Assembly: GCA_937923405.1 (NCBI GenBank)
Contig: CALDUY010000006.1
Span: 62,001 to 126,000, forward strand
Direction: 5' to 3'
Source: an uncultured Gemmataceae bacterium
GTDB taxonomy: Bacteria > Planctomycetota > Planctomycetia > Gemmatales > Gemmataceae
Length of the DNA: 64,000 bases
Shown: one piece after another, positions 1 through 6,601 of the stretch
Numbering within the stretch: the stretch's first letter is position 1
Layout: each line of letters opens with the position of its first letter
Notes under the pieces: model-generated
Database searches by the model: none
The model's input: the letters and a program-made list of their open reading frames with translations, nothing else
What the model was told of the DNA's origin: nothing
Translations under genes and position numbers: made by a program

Positions 1-41
1 GTGACCGCGGTGTGTTCCTTGAATCGAATCAGTTCAGACAT
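1..41 (-). CDS. partial CDS, N-terminus of unknown protein
   Basis: On the minus strand an ATG at 41 opens a reading frame that runs off the window edge and encodes MSELIRFKEHTAV. A GGAG sequence lies about five bases upstream of this ATG, which is a good ribosome binding site. Only 13 codons are visible, so no function can be assigned. It would be divergent from the hydrolase that starts at 111, and the 42-110 gap would hold both promoters. Confidence 0.5.
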   Translation of the reverse strand, partial: MSELIRFKEHTAV

Positions 42-110
42 GGTCGCTCCTGTGTAATCTCTCTACTTTGGCACAGTTGGCTCGGTCACACAAGACGAGG
101 AGTAGGCCTT

Positions 111-881
111 ATGACACTGGCATTCGACGACGTTGGCAAGGGTCGCCCTGTGGTGCTTCTGCACGGATTCCCTCTGTCGCGGCAGATGTGGCGGCCTCAA
201 CAAGACGCGCTGAGCGGTCACTGTCGGCTCATCACCCCGGACCTACCCGGCTTCGGCGACAGTCCCCATCCCGTGACTTCGATCGAGGCGATGGCCGATG
301 CCGTCGCCGATCTGCTCGTCCATCTCAACCTGACCGAGCCGGTTGTCCTCGGCGGACTGTCGATGGGCGGCTACGTCTGCTTTGCCTTCGTTCGTAAATA
401 CGCCGACCGACTCGCCGGGTTGATTCTCGCTGATACCCGAGCCGAAGCTGACGATGAGACCGCACGGGCCAACCGGGACAAGATGATCGGCTTTGCCTCG
501 ACGAATCCGCCGTCCGCAGTGATCGAGCAGATGCTGCCCAAACTGCTGGCACCCAGCGCCGCCCCAGACGTGGTCGAGGATGTGCGACGGATGGGGGCGG
601 CTCAGCGTCCGGCGACGATCCTGGCCGCCCTGCAAGCCTTGCGCAATCGACCCGACTCGACATCGACGCTCGAAGAGGTGCGAGTACCTACGCTGGTCAT
701 CGTCGGTAAAGAAGACGCACTGACGCCGCCGCCTCTGTCCGAACGGATGGCCGCCAACATCGCGATGGCTACGCTAACAGTGATCGACGGCGCAGGGCAC
801 ATGCCCAACCTAGAGCAGCCGCAAGCGTTTAATCAGGCGGTCCTCGACTTCGTCCACGGGCTGGGCGGTTCGATCGTGTGA
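111..881 (+). CDS. alpha/beta-fold hydrolase
   Basis: A 256-residue alpha/beta hydrolase of the esterase/peroxidase-like group. Visible landmarks are the oxyanion motif LHGFPLS near residue 18, the nucleophile elbow GLSMGGY near residue 82, the acid region VGKEDALTPP and the catalytic His in DGAGHMPNLEQP near the C-terminus, so the Ser-Asp-His triad is complete. The ATG at 111 is chosen because GAGGAG lies eight bases upstream and homology begins there; the frame is open further upstream but that part reads as non-coding. There is no signal peptide, so it is probably cytoplasmic. Length is normal for the family. The substrate cannot be told from sequence. Confidence 0.9.
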   Translation: MTLAFDDVGKGRPVVLLHGFPLSRQMWRPQQDALSGHCRLITPDLPGFGDSPHPVTSIEAMADAVADLLVHLNLTEPVVLGGLSMGGYVCFAFVRKYADRLAGLILADTRAEADDETARANRDKMIGFASTNPPSAVIEQMLPKLLAPSAAPDVVEDVRRMGAAQRPATILAALQALRNRPDSTSTLEEVRVPTLVIVGKEDALTPPPLSERMAANIAMATLTVIDGAGHMPNLEQPQAFNQAVLDFVHGLGGSIV

Positions 882-897
882 TCCGGCGAGCGACGGT

Positions 898-1392
898 TCA
901 CTCGGTGGGGGAATCGCTGCCCTGTAGGCGTTTGCGGAAGATGACCATGCTGTCGCCATCGCTGTAGAAATCGCGCAGCACGCCGGCGATCTGGTAGCCC
1001 TGTTTGCTGTAAAACTTCCGCGTCAGATCGGAGTGCGGCATCGACGAGGTTTCCAGTAGCAACAGCCGGCCGTTGCGTTGGCGAATGTCGTTCTCGACGT
1101 ACTCCATGATCCGACTGCCCAGCCCTTTGGCTTGCAGGTGTTTGTCTACCGCGATCCAATAGAGGTACCAGGTGCGATCGGTCATCACGTCGGGCGCGTA
1201 GTAGGCATAGCCCACGATGCGGTCGTCCAACTCGGCGACGATGGCGACATGCTCGCTGTCCTCTTCGCGAGCGTGGTAGCCATCGAGTACCTCTTGCAAC
1301 ACGTCGATCTCGTGGGGTTTGAACACACCGGTTCCCGCGGTCAAAGCCTGAAGCGTCGGCGTGTCCTCCGGACGAGCTGGTCGTATCTTCAT
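898..1392 (-). CDS. GNAT family N-acetyltransferase
   Basis: A 164-residue single-domain GNAT acetyltransferase. It begins with the typical MKIRPARPEDTPTL strand-helix, has a central beta-strand segment ending WYLYWIAVDKHLQ, and carries the acetyl-CoA pyrophosphate-binding motif QAKGLGSRI near residues 87-95, followed by LLLLETSSMPHSDLTRKFYSKQGY, the usual motif B region. The gene is convergent with the hydrolase, 16 bases from its stop. The ribosome binding site is weak (GGA about nine bases upstream). The acceptor substrate is unknown; amino acid, peptide or small amine are all possible. Confidence 0.88.
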   Translation of the reverse strand: MKIRPARPEDTPTLQALTAGTGVFKPHEIDVLQEVLDGYHAREEDSEHVAIVAELDDRIVGYAYYAPDVMTDRTWYLYWIAVDKHLQAKGLGSRIMEYVENDIRQRNGRLLLLETSSMPHSDLTRKFYSKQGYQIAGVLRDFYSDGDSMVIFRKRLQGSDSPTE

Positions 1393-1500
1393 GGCCAGAT
1401 TCCAGGCTAGCCGAGCAGGGCGAATTCATCGATACATTCATAACAGAGACTTACCATGCTTCGTCAAGCAAGACAACCAGGATCCGTGAATGAGGTTTCC

Positions 1501-2754
1501 ATGTTAGGTCGAGTTTGCCTGGTGCTATCGCTGCTATTGACACAATCTGCTCTGGCCGAGTTCCGCGCGGGCACGGCGACGACGGATATCACGCCGCCGA
1601 CCGGCTATCCGATGTGGGGCTACGCGGCCCGGCGCGATGCTCCCTCGGTGGGCGTGCGCGATCGGCTCCAGGCTCGCGCTTTGATGCTGGAAGTTGGCAA
1701 TTCTCGGATCGCAATTGTGGCTCTTGATCTGGGCCGCGCTCCCACGCGCCAGTCGATGGCCACCATCCGTGCCGGAGTCAAGAAGGTCGGTATCCAGACC
1801 CTCTTCGTCGTCGGTTCGCATACCCACCACGGACCGATCCTCGAACTGGACAATTGGCCGACACCGAAGACCTCTTATATCCGCCAATTGGAGCAAAAGC
1901 TCATTGAGCTGATCGTAGCGGCTCACAAGAATCTGCAGCCGGCCCGTTTCGGTGTCGGCACGCGGCAAACTACTTTGAACCGCAACCGCCACTCCAAACT
2001 TCCCGATGCCCCTGTCGATCGCGAACTGTTGGTGCTGCGCATCGAAGATGAGGCTGGCAAGCCGATCGCCCATGCCGTCAACTTCGCCGCTCATCCGACC
2101 ATGTTGCCGGCCAAGCTGCACGAGTTCTCGCCGGACTATGTCGGCTTTCTCTGCGGCGAAGTCGAGAAAGCCACTGGGGCACCGTGTCTGTTTTTACAGG
2201 GAGCCGCTGGCGATCTTTCGCCCAACGGCGGCAAGGACAACACCCCTGAGACGTTCGGCCCTCGGGTGGCTCAAGAAGTGCTGGAACTGACCAAGTCGAT
2301 CCGCTGCGCCAAGCCAGACCGCGAACGACTCGTCGCTCACGAGGAGACGCTGCAGTTCGCGCCGCGTGTCGATCTGAAGAATCCGGTCTGGCGACTAGGA
2401 CTGAGCGCCGCCTTTTACCCAGAATTTATCTCCTTTTACGAGCGGGAATATCGAGAAGGCGTTCGCCCCACCTTGACGCTGGCGCTGTTGGAAGACCGAA
2501 TTGGCTTCGTCGGCGTCTCTGGCGAGGTGTTCTGCGGCCACGCCCTCAGCCTGAAGCGACGTGCCCGCTTGCCGCATCTGTTTTTCCTGGGTTACTGCAA
2601 CGATTATCAGCAGTACTTTCCTACCATCGAGGCGCTCAGCGAGGGCGGCTACGGTACTGAGCCGTACATTGGCACCGCCGAGCCGGGCGCGGGCGAACGG
2701 ATCATGGATCGCGCCTTGATCGGCCTGTACAAGCTGAGCGGTAAGCTCAAGTAA
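1501..2754 (+). CDS. secreted neutral/alkaline ceramidase-like protein
   Basis: A 417-residue exported protein related to the N-terminal catalytic domain of neutral/alkaline non-lysosomal ceramidases. The N-terminus MLGRVCLVLSLLLTQSALA is a clear signal peptide ending near residue 19. The mature part opens with FRAGTATTDITPP, the hallmark of the family, and contains GSHTHHGP (zinc-binding His residues), NFAAHPTML and LQGAAGDLSPN. The start at 1501 is preferred over an upstream in-frame ATG because GAGG precedes it and the signal peptide begins there. It is shorter than eukaryotic ceramidases because the C-terminal Ig-like domain is absent, as in many planctomycete paralogues. The true substrate may not be ceramide. 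It ends one base from the convergent adaptor gene. Confidence 0.88.
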   Translation: MLGRVCLVLSLLLTQSALAEFRAGTATTDITPPTGYPMWGYAARRDAPSVGVRDRLQARALMLEVGNSRIAIVALDLGRAPTRQSMATIRAGVKKVGIQTLFVVGSHTHHGPILELDNWPTPKTSYIRQLEQKLIELIVAAHKNLQPARFGVGTRQTTLNRNRHSKLPDAPVDRELLVLRIEDEAGKPIAHAVNFAAHPTMLPAKLHEFSPDYVGFLCGEVEKATGAPCLFLQGAAGDLSPNGGKDNTPETFGPRVAQEVLELTKSIRCAKPDRERLVAHEETLQFAPRVDLKNPVWRLGLSAAFYPEFISFYEREYREGVRPTLTLALLEDRIGFVGVSGEVFCGHALSLKRRARLPHLFFLGYCNDYQQYFPTIEALSEGGYGTEPYIGTAEPGAGERIMDRALIGLYKLSGKLK

Positions 2755-2755
2755 C

Positions 2756-4960
2756 TCAACGAACCGAGACGTAGGCGGTTCGCACTCCTTCGATGCCATG
2801 AGTCGCGATCTTCTCGCCCAGTTGCAGGCCGTCGATGATCTCGACAAAGCGATCGTCGCTGTAGCCGGTTCGGATGGCGCGGCGATCGAACGTCCCGTCG
2901 TCGTGTTGCACGAAGACGAACGGCTGGGTTCCTTCCAACAACAGAGCCGAACGAGGAATGGCCAAGCTCTTCGGACGCGAAGCCACTACTAGGCTCAACC
3001 GTGCCAACTGCCCATGACGCAGTGGATAATCGGTGGATTCGTCGAGTTGCACCCACAGCGATAACGTCTGGTCGCTGGGGTCGAAGCGGCGATTGGTGCG
3101 AACGACATGGCCGGCACGGAGGCGGTCCGGCTCGCCGACCAGCCGCACCCGCGCCGACTGCCCCAGACGAACTCGGGATAACTCACGCTCCGAGACGTAC
3201 GCCAGAATGTATGGTCGGCTAAGCTGATGAAGGGTCACTAACGGCTCATTGGCCTTGACGACGTGGCCGATCACCCGGGCAAACTCGACGACGTAGCCTT
3301 CGATCGACGCTCGCACCGGCAAGGTGTCGATCAACTTGCGTTGCCGCAACAGCTCGTCGATTTGAGCCTCGGAGATGCCCAGTACGCTCAGCCGTTGCCG
3401 TAGGTTGTCGCGGCGATTGCGAGTGGCGGAATGTTCGGCCTCCAGTTCCAGGAGTCGTCGCGAGGGGACCACTCCTGCTGCCGCCTTCAGACGAGCCTGT
3501 TGTTGGTCGAGTAGTTGGAAGGTCAACTCTTCCTTGAGCAGATCCAGTTGCAACGACTGAAACTCCAGGCTGGAAATCTCCGCGAGCAGATCGCCGACGC
3601 GGACGTACTGACCGCGTTCCACATGCAAGGCCGTGACGTAGCCATCCAGTTGAGCCGAAGCGTCGCTGCGTTGACTAGGCGGCAGATCCACTTGCCCGTC
3701 GATCTCGACGACGTCCTCGATAGTCTGTTCGGTGACGGTGCCGACCTGCAAGCCGATCGTGCGCGCGGCCAAGGGGTTGAGCCGAACCACTCCAGGCACG
3801 AAGTAGCCGCCCAGTTCATGCGCGCCGCGAGTCACGACGCGATCGCCGGGTACCAACTCGGGAGAGTAAATCTCGGCCTGAGTAGGAGTCTTTTGGAAAA
3901 TGGCGACCGGTTTTCTACGATATTCGGAATGCTCTGTGGTGAACGCCTCTTCAATGAGAACAAATGGTTCAACGCCGTTCTGTATCACGGCCTCCAGCGG
4001 AACGAGCCAACCCTTGGACTCGCGCTCGCTGGGGAAGAGAATCCGAGCTTGGCCCGACATGCCAGGCAGATAACGCGGCTCTTGTCCAGGAGGATTGTCG
4101 AGTTCCGCCCAGACAGTGTTGAGATGGGAACCAGGCTCTAGGGCCATGCTCTTGATGCGAAGGTGTAACGGCAGCCGTTCTCCGGGATACGCGGTCAACT
4201 GTAGCTCCACCGATTGCCCTTCACGGACGCGCGGCAGATCTTTTTCCAGTACGCCGATCTGCACCCAGATTTTAGAGAGATCAACGATCTCAAATAGATG
4301 CTCCCAGGGATCGACCACCTTGCCGACGCTGAGATCGGCTCGGACGATGGTACCGCCCACTTGAGCGCGAAGCGGTAGGGTGGCCGGCGAGTGGATCGCT
4401 TCTTCGGCCATCCCCAGGCTCTTCCACTTGCTCTGGGCGACTTCCACAGCGTTGGCCCGTTGCCGCACTAGCATGCGAGCATCCAGGATGGTCTGTTCGG
4501 CGACGGAAGAACTAGCCGACTCGACCGCGCGAAGTGTCTTCTCGGCAACGCGCAGGTCATTGAGAGCGTTGACCAGTTCCAGCCGCAAGGCCTCCAGTTC
4601 CAGGCTGGACACCTCGGCGAGGAGTTGGCCCGCCTGCACTACCTCTCCCGGCTGGACGTGCAAACGAACGATGCGTCCCGCTAGCCGCGAGGCCACGAAG
4701 GCATGTCGCTTCCATGGCGCAGTCAACGTAGCATAGGCGAGGGCGGTCTGTGGTAGCGAACCGCGCTGAATCTCGACGGTTTGTACGTCCAGCGCCTCGC
4801 GCGATTCCGCTGTCAGAATCACCTGACCTTGTTGGACGTTGACTGTCGCCCCGCGTGAGGGCAACGGTTCGTGTCCCTCATGAGCGAGTACCCAGGAGAC
4901 GGCCAACGTCACCAAGACCGCCAACGCCAGCCACTGCACCGAGCGAGGTAGGTTTTTCAT
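2756..4960 (-). CDS. tandem (double) RND efflux periplasmic adaptor, CusB/CzcB-like
   Basis: A 734-residue periplasmic adaptor (membrane fusion protein) made of two complete adaptor modules in one chain. An N-terminal membrane segment (QWLALAVLVTLAVSWVLA) is followed by HEGHEP, a His-rich start typical of metal-efflux adaptors. Module one spans about residues 37-395 and module two about 396-734; each has a lipoyl/barrel-sandwich half (LHVQPGEVVQAGQLLAEVSSLEL and LHVERGQYVRVGDLLAEISSLEF), an alpha-helical hairpin, a second lipoyl half and a beta-barrel. A single adaptor is usually 350-500 residues. An alternative GTG start at 4969 overlaps the TGA of the upstream lipoprotein gene. Known family role is bridging an RND pump to an outer-membrane channel; no pump or TolC gene follows. 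Metal specificity is inferred from the neighbours. Confidence 0.85.
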   Translation of the reverse strand: MKNLPRSVQWLALAVLVTLAVSWVLAHEGHEPLPSRGATVNVQQGQVILTAESREALDVQTVEIQRGSLPQTALAYATLTAPWKRHAFVASRLAGRIVRLHVQPGEVVQAGQLLAEVSSLELEALRLELVNALNDLRVAEKTLRAVESASSSVAEQTILDARMLVRQRANAVEVAQSKWKSLGMAEEAIHSPATLPLRAQVGGTIVRADLSVGKVVDPWEHLFEIVDLSKIWVQIGVLEKDLPRVREGQSVELQLTAYPGERLPLHLRIKSMALEPGSHLNTVWAELDNPPGQEPRYLPGMSGQARILFPSERESKGWLVPLEAVIQNGVEPFVLIEEAFTTEHSEYRRKPVAIFQKTPTQAEIYSPELVPGDRVVTRGAHELGGYFVPGVVRLNPLAARTIGLQVGTVTEQTIEDVVEIDGQVDLPPSQRSDASAQLDGYVTALHVERGQYVRVGDLLAEISSLEFQSLQLDLLKEELTFQLLDQQQARLKAAAGVVPSRRLLELEAEHSATRNRRDNLRQRLSVLGISEAQIDELLRQRKLIDTLPVRASIEGYVVEFARVIGHVVKANEPLVTLHQLSRPYILAYVSERELSRVRLGQSARVRLVGEPDRLRAGHVVRTNRRFDPSDQTLSLWVQLDESTDYPLRHGQLARLSLVVASRPKSLAIPRSALLLEGTQPFVFVQHDDGTFDRRAIRTGYSDDRFVEIIDGLQLGEKIATHGIEGVRTAYVSVR

Positions 4961-4965
4961 GATCG

Positions 4966-5802
4966 TCACTTCTTTCGGTAAAACTCCGGCTCCATGATTT
5001 CGTCGGGCTTTTCCTTGGCCTGCTGGACGAACTCATCGACGCACGGCGGACAACAAAAGGTATAAGTCTTGCCAGCGATGATCCAGGAGAACTTCGGGTT
5101 AGCCTTGGTCATGGTAATCGGGCAGATGGCATCGCCGGGCTTCGGCTTCATGTCATGCTCGGCGCGGATGCCTTTGAACTTGGCCGAGGCCGTGGTCGAG
5201 CCGTTGGCCTGGATGTCACTGACGGTATATTTCCCCCCAGGAGTGAGGTACAATTTCCGTTCTTCTTCTTCGTCGCCGGCCCCCATTGGCATGGCGGCGT
5301 GTTCGTCACCAGTGGGGTTAGATTTGAATGCCAGTCGGAACCGTTCCCCTGCGATCCGGATCGAGGGAATGGTGACCTCCAGTTTTTTGCCGACTAGCGA
5401 GTTAGGCAGTTGGCCGCGAAATCGACTGGTTTTGCCTTGGGTGTCATCGGCGGTTGGATCGGGAGTGAGGGTAAACGGCTCGGCCTCGGAATCGCCCTGG
5501 GCCTTGACAAAGCCGGACAACGGTTGCGCGTCGATTTCTAGAATTTTTGTCTCGTCCTGATCGAGCATGTACAGGCGTAGGAGGCCGCCCCTCTCGAACA
5601 CCGCTTCGGCATGGTAGCGATCTGCCCCTAGCGAAACGATCACGCCGCCATGCTGGCTCGGCTTATGATTATGTGCTGTCTCAGCGCTGGTTTTGTGGAC
5701 CGTGGCCGAACTCGTCGTCGGGTGGGCAGGCGGGGTGCGGCCACAACCCCCCAGAGGCAAGGTCAGTAACAGACCGGCCAACGACAGGATAACGCGAAGC
5801 AT
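4966..5802 (-). CDS. lipoprotein with YHS/TRASH-like metal-binding domain
   Basis: A 278-residue predicted lipoprotein: a hydrophobic leader followed by LPLGGC, with lipidated Cys at residue 20. The mature N-terminus is His-rich (AHNHKPSQHGG). The C-terminal 55 residues hold AICPITMTKANPKF then YTFCCPPCVDEF, a Cys arrangement like YHS/TRASH metal-binding domains that capture copper or other soft metals. The middle is a beta-rich domain of unknown function. The ATG at 5802 follows GAGGAG seven bases upstream; an in-frame TTG two codons earlier is less likely. It lies directly before the adaptor gene (gap of five bases or overlap, depending on the start), so the two are almost certainly co-transcribed. 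A role in periplasmic metal binding or delivery to efflux is inferred. Confidence 0.82.
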   Translation of the reverse strand: MLRVILSLAGLLLTLPLGGCGRTPPAHPTTSSATVHKTSAETAHNHKPSQHGGVIVSLGADRYHAEAVFERGGLLRLYMLDQDETKILEIDAQPLSGFVKAQGDSEAEPFTLTPDPTADDTQGKTSRFRGQLPNSLVGKKLEVTIPSIRIAGERFRLAFKSNPTGDEHAAMPMGAGDEEEERKLYLTPGGKYTVSDIQANGSTTASAKFKGIRAEHDMKPKPGDAICPITMTKANPKFSWIIAGKTYTFCCPPCVDEFVQQAKEKPDEIMEPEFYRKK

Positions 5803-5879
5803 CTGCAATCTCCTCAGAGATCAAAGGAGGGAAGAAAGAAAAAATCTAAAAAAACAATAATGAGGAGTGCAAAAGGTGC

Positions 5880-6257
5880 TTAACAGCGCAGGAGATGGAA
5901 TTCTCGCAAGAGTCGATGTGCTTGCTCGAACGGTTTATGGGTGTCCGCAGTGGCGTCAGGGCGAACTGGACGGACCGCATCGAGCGGGGGCAACTCCAGA
6001 ACGCAGGCACACTGGGGAAGCTCGATGGCAGAGGGGAGCATGGCTTCGGGCGGGGAATGTTCCCGACAGCAACACGTCGACCCGTGGGGAACCGTTGAAT
6101 CGGGCGTTTCCTCCGTGTTGCAACAGCAGCACCCTTCCTCAGGCTCGACGGAGGAGGTGGGCGGCTCGACTTTAGCCGCATGGAAGACACAACAGCACCA
6201 ACCCGGCCCCGATAGGGTCGTTCCGACAAACCAGAGGATGAGCCAGATTCGCGCCAT
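5880..6257 (-). CDS. small secreted cysteine-cluster protein
   Basis: A 125-residue protein that I do not recognise by family. It begins with a signal-peptide-like MARIWLILWFVGTTLSGPGW and then has runs of adjacent cysteines: CCC at 21-23, CCCC at 43-46, CCC at 62-64, CAC at 83-85 and a C-terminal Cys, 13 in all. The C-terminal third has DTHKPFEQAHRLLREFHLL, with scattered His. Adjacent-Cys clusters are compatible with soft-metal binding, and the gene sits 77 bases upstream of the YHS-like lipoprotein and double adaptor on the same strand. It could be lipidated at C21 but no canonical lipobox is visible. A sigma70-like promoter abuts its start codon. A metal-buffer function is inferred from composition and context. 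Confidence 0.65.
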   Translation of the reverse strand: MARIWLILWFVGTTLSGPGWCCCVFHAAKVEPPTSSVEPEEGCCCCNTEETPDSTVPHGSTCCCREHSPPEAMLPSAIELPQCACVLELPPLDAVRPVRPDATADTHKPFEQAHRLLREFHLLRC

Positions 6258-6264
6258 GCGCTGA

Positions 6265-6294
6265 ATTATAGCGTTGGGGCCAAATCAGAGTAAA
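6265..6294 (-). promoter_or_regulatory. sigma70-like promoter, possibly leaderless
   Basis: On the minus strand a TTTACT (-35-like, 6289-6294) and a perfect TATAAT (-10, 6265-6270) are separated by 18 bases. The start codon of the Cys-cluster gene at 6257 begins eight bases after the -10 box, so transcription would start at or next to the A of the ATG. No Shine-Dalgarno sequence is present. This points to leaderless expression of the metal operon's first gene. Confidence 0.55.
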
Positions 6295-6427
6295 GCGGAT
6301 TGTTACATTCTCTGCTGGTCGATTAGCAGCTGGATCCGCGTTGGTTTCCCTCCCTACGCTATCTGGTGACGCCCCCTTGTGGTTGATTGCAGCTGAATGG
6401 TGGGGTGGCTCAGAAATGACTCCTTTG

Positions 6428-6487
6428 AGCGGAGGGTGTAAGTCCTCCGTGCTTCGTGCCCCCCACGTAGGACTAACGTCCTCCGCT
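6428..6487. repeat. imperfect 24-bp inverted repeat (palindromic element)
   Basis: The arms are 6428-6451 and 6464-6487, matching at 20 of 24 positions around a 12-base loop. Each arm starts AGCGGAGG when read inward and contains AGTCCT. The structure resembles a REP or MITE-like mobile palindrome rather than a terminator, since no T-run follows and no gene ends nearby. Confidence 0.65.
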
Positions 6488-6601
6488 GGGAAGTTCGAAG
6501 ACGCGAACCTCCCTACAGTTCAGCTGCAATCTACCCCTAGCGTCGCAGTTCGCCGGTCTTTTCACTATGTTGATCTCCTGAATCTTTCGGGAGGTTTCGT
6601 A

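Larger units (their letters stand above)
6258..6601. other. intergenic region between divergent genes
   Basis: This 344-base gap separates the minus-strand metal operon from the plus-strand amidohydrolase. It holds the operon promoter at 6265-6294 and a 60-base palindromic repeat at 6428-6487. The amidohydrolase frame stays open upstream to 6341, but the translated part has no family homology and overlaps the palindrome, so it is treated as non-coding. No RNA gene was recognised. Confidence 0.6.

Noticed and set aside
12-110. Upstream start of the alpha/beta hydrolase
   Set aside because: No binding site there; GAGGAG precedes the ATG at 111, where family similarity begins.
833-1441. Arg-rich frame antisense or out of phase to the GNAT gene
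   Set aside because: Composition is that of a shadow frame in GC-rich DNA; the GNAT frame has the conserved motifs.
6341-6601. N-terminal extension of the amidohydrolase from an upstream ATG
   Set aside because: The segment overlaps a palindromic repeat, lacks homology-like pattern, and a strong ribosome site with an export signal begins at 6602.
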